Source of the DNA: Setaria digitata
Taxonomy: Eukaryota; Nematoda; Chromadorea; Rhabditida; Setariidae
Length of the DNA: 64,000 nucleotides
Assembly (NCBI GenBank): GCA_003640385.1
Contig: RCAB01000017.1
Coordinates: 62,001 to 126,000, forward strand
Direction of reading: 5' to 3'
Shown here in pieces: positions 14,505-27,595 of this stretch. The notes beneath the pieces are model-generated. The model worked only from the letters and a program-made list of their open reading frames with translations. It was not told the origin of the DNA and did not search any database. Position 1 is the stretch's first letter, and each line of letters begins with the position of its first letter. The translations under genes and the position numbers were made by a program.

Positions 14505-15665
14505 TGTTCCCTTTAAACATATAAAACTCTAAATCTAACTAGCGAACACCTCCAACAGCATTTCACTCCATTTTCAGTTATCAGAAATTCTTCCTGCTCA
14601 CACGGTAATGTCATGAAAAAAAGGCTCGCAAAAGTGAGACGTAAATAGGAAGCTGTGAAAGGAATACTTATGGTTCATTCGTTCTACAGTGGTATAAGTA
14701 AGCCGAGTGAATTAAGACAAGAGGAGGTTCTGCACCCAACAACCACCAAGTCGACCAATCATACTTTGCTGTGCGGAGAGGTTTTATAAAAATTTTAAAA
14801 ATGGACTTAAATGATTCAGGAATATTCTGGCCGAAGTCTAGTTTCGTGTGGTCTAAGCACTTCCGAACCCATACTACGCGGAAATCACATTCAAAAGTCT
14901 CCTCACAAATACCCTAAACGAAGGTCACGTGAACTACGTGTAAACACTGCGCGAACTAACTGTTTTATGCTCTGATTGTCAAACTCTCTAACCATAGCAT
15001 AATCTTTACACAATCCAAAAATAAAAAACAATGTCATAGCACCGTAAGCCATCTCTCGTTATGGGACTCAAAGATTCTGTTCAAATTTGGACTGTGGCGG
15101 GAGTGCTGTCATTAATGTGATGACCGTGCTGTGGTCCTACTTGGGTGGTGAGGCATCTCAGGTTCTAATGCTTCTCATATCGTTCGCCAACACTGACAGT
15201 ACCGGATATATCATAAAGAATAAATGTATATTCAGGAATGAAAGTGCCAAGGAAGACAGTGGGCCGATGGACCGGAAGAAATCGCCCCAATGGTTCGTTC
15301 TTCAAGTTTTCTAGAATTATAAGAAATGATCACTTTTGCATGTTCTTCATTTACTTGAAGGTGACTGGATGAATTACATGAGAAGTGCCATATAGCTAGA
15401 GGATGTCAAGTTGAAAGAATTGTGCTAGTTCTTCAGCTTGACCTAGATTGCCGGTTATTAGTACAGGAATTGTTATTAACAGGATGATAGAATCTGGGGC
15501 AGATAATTGTCGGAATGATTTTAAACAAATTGGGTAGGAAGCATTTTTGTTGTTATTTGAGCTGTTTCCAAAAGCTCTAATGCATTCCATTGTAAGTCTA
15601 GTTGTGAATTCAAAAATCATCCCCGAACCCCTAAACCCTTTTATGGAAGAATAGAAAAAGGCCTA
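14505..15665. promoter_or_regulatory. divergent intergenic region between acyltransferase and condensin genes
   Basis: The two start codons point away from each other, so this 1.1 kb probably carries both promoters; no specific element is identified. It may also hold 5' exons of the condensin gene. A well-bounded candidate exon lies at 15538-15591 (acceptor GGGTAG, donor GTAAGT, product EAFLLLFELFPKALMHSI), but its phase does not join directly to the next exon. An open frame at 15087-15314 has no recognisable match. Confidence 0.45.
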
Positions 15666-18600
15666 ATGTTGCTTACGAAAGATAAAATGTATTGTGCAGA
15701 CCAAAAGCTGCCCGTATCATTCATCTGCACAAAAGTTGAGGAATTAGAGAATCAGAAAAGACGAGATAAGAAAAAGGAAGAAAATAAGGAGGACGAAGAG
15801 GACATTTCAAAGTTGGACTATGAATTAAGTTCATACTGTGACTTATTAATCAGAGCCGCAAAACCGATTCGTGGTCAGGTACGCTATTTTACTTTATAAA
15901 TCAACATTTTATTCATTTTTTAATTTGAACATGCAAAATTGAAATGTTCGTAATTCAATCTCAGACACAAACAATTCAGTTTTGAGCAATATTTCACAGG
16001 TTTTCTGTTTTTCAGAAACAGCTTCTGAAACGTCTTTATTCAGACGTGGATGAGGTGCTGGAGAAATGCACTGTCAACGAACTGAGGCGTGCTGTTTATG
16101 AGCCTTGTTTTATTATTTCAGTGGAAGTTTGTTACTTGAAATAATTATTTCTGTATTAGGTAGAATTTCTGTGAAAAATTTCTGTTTCGACAAGATTTTA
16201 AATTTTTAGGGTGTAACGCTTTTTAGATTTTTTTTTCTCACATCCATACATTTGAAAAATTTCAAAACTTCCCTTATCAGGAGAATTCATTTTTGAACAT
16301 GAAAAATGAATACCTGTGAAATAAATAAATTAGTTAGCAAACTGCTAACTGCATCTCTCACTGTTTATAGCAGATTGTTAGCACATAAGACCACTGCCTG
16401 CTATGCCGATATTCACTCAATCCACTTTAAATTTAAACTTTGTAGTTAGGGTCATCAATGTTCCATTACTTATTCAGGGAAAGAAATTGGCAGCTCATTT
16501 CATTCCGAAAATTGGTGTTGACAAATTCTGGATGTTAATCAAGAAAGTGATCACTGCTGAGAGAACTAGCAAGTAAGGATTTATGAATTTTTACAATGAA
16601 AGTCATTTAATTCGTTATTTGATTTTATTCCTGTAAAAATAAAGTACCTGTATTTTAGGACTCATTGTGCCAGTTATGGTGAAGTTTTATTGTTGGCTTG
16701 GAAGAATGCTGTGAAGGATGGTGCTCACAGACTGCAACATCAACTGGAAAGAATTTTTATGGACGTCGTCTATTACGCCCTGCAACATCTTCGTTGTAAC
16801 AAGAAATTTATGGCGGTATTGAAATTGCTTCTCCATGCTTTCTCCGTAAACAGTATTCAATCTCAGAAAAAATACACATGCTTTTGTCTGATTTATTACT
16901 GAATCTTCTTTGAAATATTCTTAATTTACGTATTGAATACAGTTATTAACTTCTAAACTTAACGAAAAACTACTAAAAAAAATGCCAACTTTGTGTATGC
17001 TTGTTAGCATATTTTTCCATCGTATGATTTTTCGAAGTCCTAAGAATTATAGATGCTTGAACCCTTTGGAAAAGCTAGGAACAAACAAGTTGATGCTATG
17101 ATATATCGTACATTCGAGCCGAATTTGTGGCGTTCTTTGAAGGTTTATTTATTTCTTTATTTTTTTTGTATGAATTTACCGACATTTTGATGGCTAGACA
17201 AATCTGCAATATTTTTAAAGGAAACCAGTTGTAGTCTTTTATTTGTCAGTTACTGAAAAATTAATGAATATTGTTTAAGGCAGCAAACGAAACAGTGCGG
17301 TACAATGCTTGTTGCCTCTTTCTGCCATTCTATCCGTTTGTTTCGGATGATGATATTGTAAGTTTTATTTAAAGTGATGGATGAGAACATTTTTTTTTTT
17401 TTTGCTTTAGAATTTCTAATTAGAAATGAAATTGAATATCCATCCAGAGTTATGGGTATAATTTTTAATAAATAAAGTACTTAAGAACTAAACTAACCTT
17501 AAAGAATTAAGTATAGCAGACCAATTCAGTATTTAATATACACATTTGCTACAGTTCCTTATATTTGTAGCCAAGACGCCATGTAGAAAGGAAATATTTT
17601 TGGTAAATTGGTGGAAATTAAATTCAAAACTGACTCAAAATAGTCAAAAATGCAGAGTATCGTTCGTTAAATTCTCTCCTCGATTAATTTTCAAAACCAT
17701 TTTTTTTTTTTTGCTGAAATATTCAATATATTTTGATATTATGAAATGATAAATTTTTGTGTGATTTGCTGCTGTTGAATTATCCGTATATAAGAAAGAG
17801 TACAGTATCATACTGTATTCACGTGAGCATATTGTAGTAAGTTTAACAGAAAAACTGTGACAAATGAAGTTAAGTGTAAAGCTGCATTCAGAATTAGTTC
17901 ATTCAGGAAAATGCAGAAAATGTTAATATGCAGCAGTCAGTAATTATCGATCTGTTAAAAGATGATAGTTATGGAATTCGTTCTGAAGCATGCAGACGAA
18001 CGCTATTTATTTTAAGCACTTATTTCGACACATTTCCTTTGGATTTCATTAAACAGTGTTTGACTCAGGTAAATTTCTATTTTTAGTTGTAAATATCTTA
18101 AGATAAAGCTTAAGTTCCATTTCTTTCTTGGCTGGAATTTGCTAATTATTTTTATACTGAAATATATAAAATATCAAACACTTGGAATTGCATGCACTAA
18201 TGTAATTGCTGCAGTTTTCTTCCAGATTGTCGATGTTTTATCGGTCGACAGCATTGTTAATGTGAGAATAGCAGTTTATGAAGGAATGCGTTATCTTTTA
18301 CGCTGTGGAAGTGCTTTGAATGCTTGTGAACGAGCTTTAAAATGCCTTTTTGATAACAGAGGAATCAATGACCGTTGTGACCATGTTAGACTAGCTGCTT
18401 TTCAGTTGCTAAATGGGCTGATGGGTCATCGTTTTATCAAGGTTTATTCTTTTAGTAATTAGCAAAACATTTCATTTATAAGGATAAATAAATCGGATGA
18501 TTTAGACTGTTTTCATTAAATGATGTTAATGATTTATATTTAGCTTAGTGAAGTGGTGAAGATGGATTGCATTTTGAAAGTGTTTGCCCTTGAAAAATCT

Positions 18601-21600
18601 TTGGCAGTGCGGAAAGAGGTAAGTAAAAACATTATTGATTAACAGTGGTATTATCATGTCAGGTTCTTTATGCTTAAAGTTTCCCGTAACTGTTTCCTTT
18701 TCAGATTGCAAAACTGCTGCTCCCGTCTTATATAAAACCAGGATTGAGTCCGGACGAAGTGATCCGCCGCATCATTGTTATGGGCAGAGAGAGTGAGGTC
18801 GCTGCTCTTTCCTTCCATCAAATAATTATTAGTGAAAGCTTAATAAAAGTTGAATCTGCTGGTGGGTTTTACTATTTCTCTATTTTTTTTGATAGGAAAA
18901 TATTAAGAATGGACACTTAAAATTCTAAAAAGTTGAAAATTGTGGTGGTAACACTTGCGTTTCCTGAACTCCCTCCTATCTTTTGATGATTGTTTGAGTT
19001 TAATCACAGTTATATTAATGTGAATTTTTTTCCTGTAATTTTCATCAGTTCAACACGCAAAATCGCTGGTACTTGCTGTCTATAAAGCACTTCGTTCACT
19101 GGAAGGAATGGATGGTTGTGAAACAGATGAGACGATTTCCATGTGCCCGGAGATGACAATATGCGAGACATTCGCTGAGCCAAGTCAAATTAAAATTCTT
19201 AGATCCACTTAATATTAATTTGTGCAAGCAGTGTTTAAGAAAGTCAGTTTCGAAAAAAATTCGTTTTTAAGTTTCACTGCGTGGTGGAAATAGCAAATCT
19301 TGTAGTGTAGAACTAAAGTTTTGCCCATTTACCACTATCTTTAAACTGATCATGTTAGTTGACAAAAACATGGAATTCGAACTAAAGTCTAGTAACCTGG
19401 TCAGAAGATAATTCATCCGAAAAGGTTTGTGATAGCCTCATATGACTTTACTTAGTTTAATATATGATGTGTTCTGTAATACCGCCTCTCTTAACATACA
19501 CTGGACCATTAGACTTATATAGTTTAGGTAGGCTTGATGACCTTGGTGCTGATTTTGTAGTAGTTTTAATTTAATCAATTAAATTGAATGAATTAATAAA
19601 TTAAAACTAGTTTCAATTAATTACAGATGAACGAAATGAAAAATTCGAGGTTTGGAATTCGTCACATTTGCTACTGAATTGTTTGGTGACGATGTGGCTC
19701 CCGCTACATATCATTTTGGACAATGAAAAATATGCGAAGGAAAATGAAAATCTGCGAAGACTTCTGACTAAATTATTCAGATTTGCATTTTTGCGTTTTC
19801 GAGTAGGTAAATGGAATGGTATAAATTTCAGGCTTTTTTCAAGTAGTTCGGAAGAATTTTCCAGGCCTGAGCACATATTTTTTTTTTTTAAGAAGAATGG
19901 AAAAAAAGGACATTGATTCAGACAAGTATTAATTCATACCGTTTCACTTCCATTGACGTTTTCCAGTTCTAGGATTTATTCACTGTGGCTGCAGCAATCC
20001 TGACTCCCAAGGTAAAATGAAAAAGAATCTTTTTCAGAATACATCAATTTTGGAAGCGGTTATGCATTTGGGGAAAACTTTGGACAATTGGAAGGAAGGA
20101 AGAATATTAGTGTTCCAAGAATTGTTGCAAAATTGTAATTTAGACGATCAAAAAGCTACAATTTATTTAGAAGCAGCTGCCAGATGGGATTTTTTGGCTC
20201 TCCTGAAATTTATCGATGACTGTATGTACATTGGATTCAGGTATTTCTTAGTTCTCATTATCGAATTTTTTAATCTAAATTTCTTCAGCATTCGACGTTG
20301 TGAAGCGAGAAGTACACGGCGACAGTCCACCTAAGAAGCGCGAGAAGAAGATGAAACTCTCTGACGATTTGTTTGGCCGTGTAAATTTTTTATTCTGTTT
20401 TCTTTTTAGTTGTGACAATTTTAGTGCTATCACCTACTCCTAATTTCGTACCCTAATGATTATAGTTTATGAATTTGTAGTCGTTATTGTATTTGGATCG
20501 GATCGTGAAGCACCCAGAAATGAGGCATCGTCTAGAGCAGAACTATGCTGTTTATGTTTGCAAATATTATAAGGTAAGTATCGTGATGAATGGTGTGTAA
20601 AATCGGACTAACATTGGGAATCATCTGCATCCTAATTTTATAATAAGGTTCTTTTTCTCAGAAAAAGTGAATTGTTTTTAGGCTCTCACTTCATTGAGAC
20701 GATTAATTATGGCGAAAATTCTGCAGAAAACATTTCAGTTCTCTACCTTTACCCTCACTTTTGAAAATATAATTCATGGTATCCGCATGCAGTATATTCT
20801 GGCTATTATGATCCTTTCTAGCAACAGGAAGGTTCTCTTTTTGAATTAATTTTTCTTGCAACTGGATAAACCGAAAAGGTAGATTTGAAAGGGTTTCCAC
20901 TTCATAATCATCCAAAGGTTTTTGAAATTGAGCGTTGATATATCTGTCAGGAAAAATACCAATTGGAAATCATTTTCTCCTATTTCTGAAATACTTTCAG
21001 TTTCTTGCGATTTTAGGATTATGAAAAGGAAGAATTGTTAAAAAATATACAGGATGATGTGAAATGGATGAAAGAGTCGATCATTCCAAGATTTGTGATG
21101 GACTTTCCTGACGACCAGTTCGATATGCTGATCAATATATGTGAGGTAAAAAATACTGCATGGTCACGAGTTCATTAGAAAAATGTTTCGTTGGGTTTTT
21201 TGCTGAGTATGTTCCAGTTTAGGCATTTCTTCTAGGAATCAGTTAGTTTTAATTACATATATTTTTTAAATATTTAAAAATATACATATAATTAAAACTG
21301 ATTTTTTTAAAATATATTTTTAAATATTTCAGTTTTAAAGGAAAATCGTGGCTCTTGTGTTTAGATATCTGAGGTAAAGCAGTTTTGCAAAGTCAACCTT
21401 AATGAAAGTAAATGGGAGTTTTCATGGGGAAATAAATGAGGGGTATATTTTAGACATATATCTGTTTATGGACGCAGCAACTTAAAACATACGACGCTCC
21501 CCTTGCGTTCAAGGTAGAGCTATGCGATATCCACTGGATTGAGATGATAAAAATGAGCCATTGCCCTGTCCGACTTCTTTTAATCGCGATAGAAATGTTC

Positions 21601-23270
21601 AGAAATTTGATTGTTGCTGCGGTTGGTTGCACAAAAATTATTTTTATATTTACTTTTTTATTCTTGAAGTAGAAAAACATCAAGACTGAAGAATTTTTCA
21701 TATATCACTGATAATCTATAATCTGTAGTCCAGTTTATTCTCAGGCCGTCAATGATGAATTAAAGGAGATACCTGTGATGAGCTTACCGATTTCTATTCT
21801 CAAATATATAACTAGTTTTTCAATGTCTAAACGTATTAATTTTGAATACAAAGTAAGGCTTTTCGATTCCTTCATTTTTTCGAATTATGTTAGTTTTTCT
21901 TATTTTAGTAAATATTACTTTGAAGAAGTACGGATTTTCCAGTGAGGAAAAGGACATTGAAAGCTCAACAGAAGAAAAATTTACTGAAGCATAGTTTCTT
22001 CAACATATATGTTCATTACAGAAGGCAGCAGAATCATGGCTTTCTATCTACAACATTTTGAACAACTGCAGATTCCTGACCTCAGAAGTAATTGGGGAGC
22101 AAGCAAAAATTGTTGCTGATTTAATTCTCAGGGAGATTTTGGAGATTAATAAAAGTGTAAGAGTTGGTTTAGTTGAGAATATACATTGCATTTTTTTTTT
22201 TTTAAACTTAGATTATTTGGTTTTTTAAATAATTGAAATCTCTTTTTTTTTTTCGACATGCAGATTCACTGCATTCTTTACAAAAGAAATTTTAGTCTTT
22301 TCGGTTGATCTGTCAAGAAAGTCTACAGTATTAATACTTTTTAGATAAGTTTTTAATAATCTATTACTGCACTAATTTGGAGTAGCATATTTAGAAAGAA
22401 ATTATTAAAAGTGAATCATACTTGGAAGTTAATGAAGTGATTGATTTTTGGGTTAACAAAATTTTGTTAAAACACTACTGTCTGCGAAGGTAACTTTATT
22501 TTCTTAATTTTTTCTTAATTATACTTTTTGGCGGTAACGAAAAATCACCAAAATTTTTTCTAACGAAAAATTCTCACTGGAACTTTTGAATGTATTTAAA
22601 AGCTAGATAAATGAACATTTTCACTGACAGATTATTATGATACCACTGACATGGCAATATAAAATCCTTAATGTCATGTAATCCGTTGTATCAGATTTGA
22701 CTGTTGTATGAGACGACCCGTTTCCAGATTTGCAGTGAACTGAAGTAATCATTCTGTTTTACAGCTCTGTACTATTTTATTTGAAAGATCAAATCGAAAG
22801 TCGTACCTTTTTTAAAGATGTCCAAGAAGATGAATTATTTAGGTAAGTGTCTATTCTTTTTGCTGCATTCTGTAAGCTAATTTGAAGATATTGAATAGCT
22901 TAAAATGTGTTGAAAACCAATCATTTCTCAGTTGTAAGGAATTAATTTATAGATATGTGGGTGTAAATGTTAAAAAATCAAAGTGTGTCGGGTTAACAGT
23001 TTCGTCTAATTTTTTAGAAATGTATAGGTATGGATTCCTGCTTTCTTAGAGGACATTTTTAGTTATGGTGCAATGATTGAATTCCTATTCCTTCTTCGAA
23101 ACTCAGCAAAAAAAATTTGGAGTACATCAATCAATAATAATAAGCGGACTTGCACTGATTTATATGAAACATGTGTGCATATGCTGCGCAAACAGCTTAG
23201 AGAATTAACTTACAAATATGAAGGAAATGATATGTTTTTGCATATGAATGGTATCTGTGAAAAATTGTAG
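15666..23270 (+). CDS. capg-2: condensin II complex subunit G2 (NCAPG2/CAPG-2-like)
   Basis: HEAT-repeat non-SMC subunit of condensin II, which compacts mitotic chromosomes in the nucleus. Exons: 15666-15878, 16016-16126, 16478-16572, 16659-16815, 17053-17142, 17280-17357, 17907-18068, 18226-18441, 18544-18618, 18705-18861, 19049-19114, 19627-19802, 19973-20011, 20038-20221, 20289-20380, 20481-20573, an unresolved exon from about 20682, then 21017-21145, 21745-21852, 22022-22156, 22395-22489, 22765-22842 and 23063-23270 (TAG). Phases agree throughout apart from the unresolved part. Recalled human NCAPG2 matches include IYRTFEPNLWRSLKA...VRYNACCLF (human LYKPILWRGLKA...VRSNAALLF), CILKVFALEKSLAVRKEIAK, SLLYLDRIVKHPEMR and the C-terminal MLRKQLRELTYKYEG block. 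The length, at least 920 residues, is below human (1143). The N-terminus is uncertain: the ATG at 15666 may be internal, with further 5' exons upstream. Identification is firm for the family; the symbol is by orthology inference. Confidence 0.85.
21245..21299. repeat. imperfect inverted repeat in a condensin-gene intron
   Basis: AGTTTTAATTA on the left pairs with TAATTAAAACT on the right, and the A/T-rich arms continue inward with few mismatches to an AAATATTT centre. It lies in the intron 21146-21744. It could be a small MITE-like remnant or a simple AT palindrome. Confidence 0.5.
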
Positions 23271-24314
23271 GGCCAACTCTTCTTGAAATTCTCGGTTTTC
23301 TGTGTAAAAACCATTCCTCCTTCTAATCATTATCTCATACATAGAAGATGAAATTGCCTTCAAGTAGTGGTGATCGTATGGCATAATTTTGCCAATAATT
23401 TCCACTTCTAGAATATATGAAACTTTTTGATCCAAAGTTTTTAATTTTAACATGTGAATATAAAATTTTAAGTTATGCGATATTCTGACTGACTACAATT
23501 GTACCTTGTTCTTAAAAGACTTTCCACAATTATTGCTTTAGTTAAGTCAATTTAGATTTTTATCAAAGGTGTCGTTCACCATATAATTGTTGCCGAACCA
23601 GTCATACATAGTATTTTGGTTTTATATTCTCCTACCATTGCCCGTTTTAAATCCTAAATATGAATTTGTATTTGTAGTCATTATTGCTTTGTTTCTTCAA
23701 AAATTTATGCGGTGAAGGAAAAGAAATGTGATTTTAAAAATTCAAGAGGAAAAAAAAAATCAGAAATTAAGTTTTCTTTCAGTAGAATTTCCGTCGAAGC
23801 TATATCATGTGCCAAAGAAATCATACTCCCTGAAAATTCGAGAATTTTGGATGCCTATACAAAGTTCGGTTATTTTGATTTCGAAATTTTCAAATTTATG
23901 CTTCATGCAAGATTTTGAAAGTTGATATTTTTTTTCTCTTCACCTGTAAATATTTTTCGGTTAAATTGTGCTTCTTGTGCTTGCCCTTTTCATTCTATTT
24001 AAAAATATTCCAGAGTGGGGTAATTTGCCATCTGGAAGGATAGTATATTTCAAATAAATTTATTTAGGAGAAGTGTTGTGGGTTCTGCCATATAATACAA
24101 CTGGAGATACCGGTAATGAAAGTGTGTTCCGAGCAAGAATTGTACGATGTACAGATTGCTTACTACCATCATAGTATCAGCATCAACTGAGAAGTTAGTG
24201 TCCTTTGCAAGACAACAATTAATCGGTTATTGCGTACTGTAGCAATGACGTGTTGTTTTGGTCCCTTTGTCACTATCTAAGCAAAGATGAAGTTTGCAGT
24301 GGTTTTATAAGGTT

Positions 24315-24356
24315 GTAACTGTTGTCACCTCTCGGGTGATTGCCACGAACAGTTAC
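24315..24356. other. two-tier hairpin, possible structured RNA
   Basis: Outer 9-bp perfect stem GTAACTGTT (24315-24323) with AACAGTTAC (24348-24356). Inner 5-bp stem TCACC (24325-24329) with GGTGA (24335-24339) around the loop TCTCG, with an asymmetric internal loop between them. It is more GC-rich than its surroundings. No known RNA family is recognised. Confidence 0.35.
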
Positions 24357-27300
24357 CGGTCTTTTATGAATGATCTCCCCGTTTGTACATGATATGAAAT
24401 GTGTTGAAACACAAAAAAAAAGAACAGAGTGGTTGGTATTTGGAAGCTTAGCGATTAGCCTAGCAGTGTTAATGGAATTGTCTACGCTGCTGGAAGTATA
24501 AGCATTTGCTTATGACTTCTAGTGTTTTATTCTGTTTCAAGTAATTACAATTTAATTCATCTTCACTAGCGCATTCATCTTGTTTACACCGTGAATGTCG
24601 TATCTGAACTTGCTGCTCGCATTCATCTCCTCATTCCTGGAAGCAGCTTCAGGCGAGAGGTCTCGTAAGTCGTCACAGATTCGAAAATGAACATGATTGC
24701 CATGCGATTTGCCCTTTTAGTTGGCGTCTGTGTTATTTCATTCAGTCTGAGCCAATTATTTCCTGTCGAAAGTGAAGCACAACAGTTCTGAAATGTGCCT
24801 ATCGAACTAATTTCTGAACTTCAGTATTCTGTGCTGCTGCATTTCTGCTGCGACAGTTGCTTAGCTGCAGCTGTTTTACACTTCTGTACAACTGCATCAC
24901 AACAGCACCAGGTGTCTGAACAATTCGGCAATTGGCAGTTCTCGAAGCATTTAGTTCCTTTATTGCTACTCTTTCAATTCCATCACTCTATGTGAGAATG
25001 CTTCGGACGACATCCGTTCGACATAGAATCTGTTTGAAGAACTTCTCAGAGAAGGACAAAACTCCTCTTTTTCTAATATTGAAAATGAAGGATTTCTATA
25101 TTTGCTGTTAGTTAAAGTACTTTAGTGAACAAATAGGAAATAAGGACCCAAGGGGGATAGCACAGGATGAAATATTCACTTCAATCTGCCTCTCAGTAAG
25201 TCAGAAAATCTGATCATAGTATTACACGTGTTTCCTCAACATAAATAAATACGCTAGATTCTTCACTGCTTTATAAATTGGTGTCCGTTGTTCGTGCACC
25301 ATCAACAGTGGCTCCTTTTGTTGAGTACATTGTGATGAGAAATTCTGGTCAAATTTGTGGTTTTTTGGAATTAGACTAATATTTTCATTGCTGTCATACA
25401 TTTTTCTCTTGGATCATTCATTTTGAAACTGGATGAGTCATAATTTGAATTTTTTGATTCAAGAATTGAACCAGGTACGACAAATTCCATATTCCATGAT
25501 TGCTTTAATGCTTAACATTCTCTGTAATCACTAATGAAAAGTAGACAGTGTGTGGAAGTACAGAGGACGAAAGCTCTCTTACAGCTGCTGAAATGATACT
25601 ACTAGCTGACTGATTTATCCTCCATCTCAATCACATGCAGCGGTAATTTCTGAGACTTCAAATTTGGACTTTCCTTTAGAGGTCAAATTTCTGTCTGTTA
25701 ACTTTACGAATAGTAAGCAACAGTGAAGAAAGCGCACTAGTTGCTAGATTAGCATTTCAGTTCTGTTTTCTAATTCACGAATTTATTTGAAAATTTTGGA
25801 AACCAGTTAAATGTTTCGTCGTTTTCTGTTCAATCTTTTCCGCAAGAAACTGAAAGGAAAGATGGACTTCTGGATGGATACGACTTAACAACTATTTCAT
25901 GACATTTCAGCCATTTCAGCAATAAAGCTAATGAAGAAGATTCATATGCCACAGTATGCATAACTGGAGTTCTCCAATACGTCATTCGTACAGTTTAATT
26001 CCTTGAAAATTGTTGCTTTATTTCGTACTTTATTGATCTTTTAATTTAGATTTCATTCACTTCTGCCATCTTTCTTATTTTCAACTCATTTTTAAATTTT
26101 GATTTTAATTTTGTAATTCTTATGCCTTTATGAACTGGCTGTAGTGAGTTATGCTGTTGATCGGAAAATAAAACATTAGATTTCAACATAGAATACTTTT
26201 TTTTTTTTCAGCTTTGCATGATAATTTTTGCCGAATTTAAAGGATGGAAGTGTAAGTGACAATCACTTTGAAAGGATATGTCTCAATAATTTTAAGTGAA
26301 TTTGAATTATTAAATTGTATTTATTTATTAATAATTGCAGTTCATTTAAATCATGGATTCATTTCATGATGAAAAGACAACGTTTTTATCGTCTTGAGTG
26401 CTTTCATTATTATTACTGGAAAAAGGAAAGAGAGATGAGTAGAGGGAAATGGCTGCCAATGTATTGTATGGCCTAATTTGTGGTCGCACTTCCGTAGACG
26501 TACGATTGCACACAGATGCATGAATACAGAAGTCCGTAACCTCTTGTATGTTGGGCAAATTAACACTAATAACGGTTCTTTCTGACCCTTCTTCTTCTTT
26601 TTTATCCCTCTTCTTCTGTCTTCCAGTCTTTTTTTTTAAAACATATTTCAGAGCTGACAAATGACAGTTGATTTAAAGTCATAAAATGTGCTGCATGAAA
26701 CACACTGTCCGACTGTACAAGGTGGGAACATACCTGTCCTTTACATGCCACTACGTTTATTTCATTTTAATTTCTGCTTTTATGACTTTTGTTTCCTTTT
26801 TGGTAACATTACCAGTGAGAATCAAGAAAAGCTCCGTTACTGCAGTATGCAAAGCTTCACTACTCAACTCACTTTAGTCTTTCATTAAAGCCTTCTGAAA
26901 TCTTTACAAGTCTCTCTTTTACTCTGATTTAGCATTCGAGACGACAAAACAGAAGGATAGTTGAGGCTCGAAGGAGTTCTCCGATGCCTCGACATTTTTC
27001 CGTCATCTAAATTCGAAGTTCATGGAGTTTCAGTGAGCCAGAAGGAGGGAATCAGTATCTTGAATTTCCGGAAAGAGATTTGAGATTCACACCACTTAAG
27101 TGGTTCTTGACGCACCCTTCGGATCATTAGACTATCACATTCCACTGCAGTCTCGATTCACTTGAAACACATGTCACATCATATCATATCAGAAATATGC
27201 CTTATCATACAATATTTCACAGTACAATTTGTCACTTCGTCTTCGAACTTCTTACACACAGACTCCAACTTGAGGATGACTCATTCAAATTTAATCTTTG

Positions 27301-27580
27301 ATTTCTAACAACCTGTCGCTAAAAAGAGAAAAAATCTTTTGCAAGTTTACAATTGGCATTTCACAGCTGTTAAATTCCAAATCATTCAGGTAATTAAAAG
27401 AGTCTTGTGCTTACTACTATTAATGATACCTATAGACCACCAAGAAACAAACTAGGCGTAATAACAGTATATTGGATACTGGTTTATGTTAGCCGGAAAC
27501 AACAGTCAGGTTGGTGTCGTCCGGTTGGAGAAGTAGGTCGACGCCCATCACCGAGCCATACTTTTCTTCGGATTACAAAC

Positions 27581-27590
27581 ATATTTACAG
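27581..27590 (+). promoter_or_regulatory. candidate spliced-leader acceptor of MICAL
   Basis: ATATTTACAG ends five bases before the ATG at 27596. There is no upstream donor exon in view, and this spacing is typical of nematode SL1 trans-splicing. Confidence 0.45.
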
Positions 27591-27595
27591 TATGT

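Larger units (their letters stand above)
23271..27595. other. gene-poor region upstream of MICAL
   Basis: No plus-strand exon chain is seen between the condensin stop and the MICAL start. It probably holds the condensin 3' UTR and the MICAL promoter. A minus-strand open stretch at 26364-26660 starts with a Lys/Arg/Glu-rich segment but lacks an ATG and partner exons. A structured hairpin occurs at 24315-24356 (separate entry). Confidence 0.5.

Noticed and set aside
19115..19212. Read-through of the condensin exon to a stop at 19210-19212
   Set aside because: Splicing at 19114 in phase 1 joins to the next block, which matches human NCAPG2, so the read-through tail is taken as intron.
26364..26660. 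98-codon minus-strand frame with a Lys/Glu-rich start
   Set aside because: It lacks an ATG, no partner exons were found, and it overlaps T/C-rich simple sequence.
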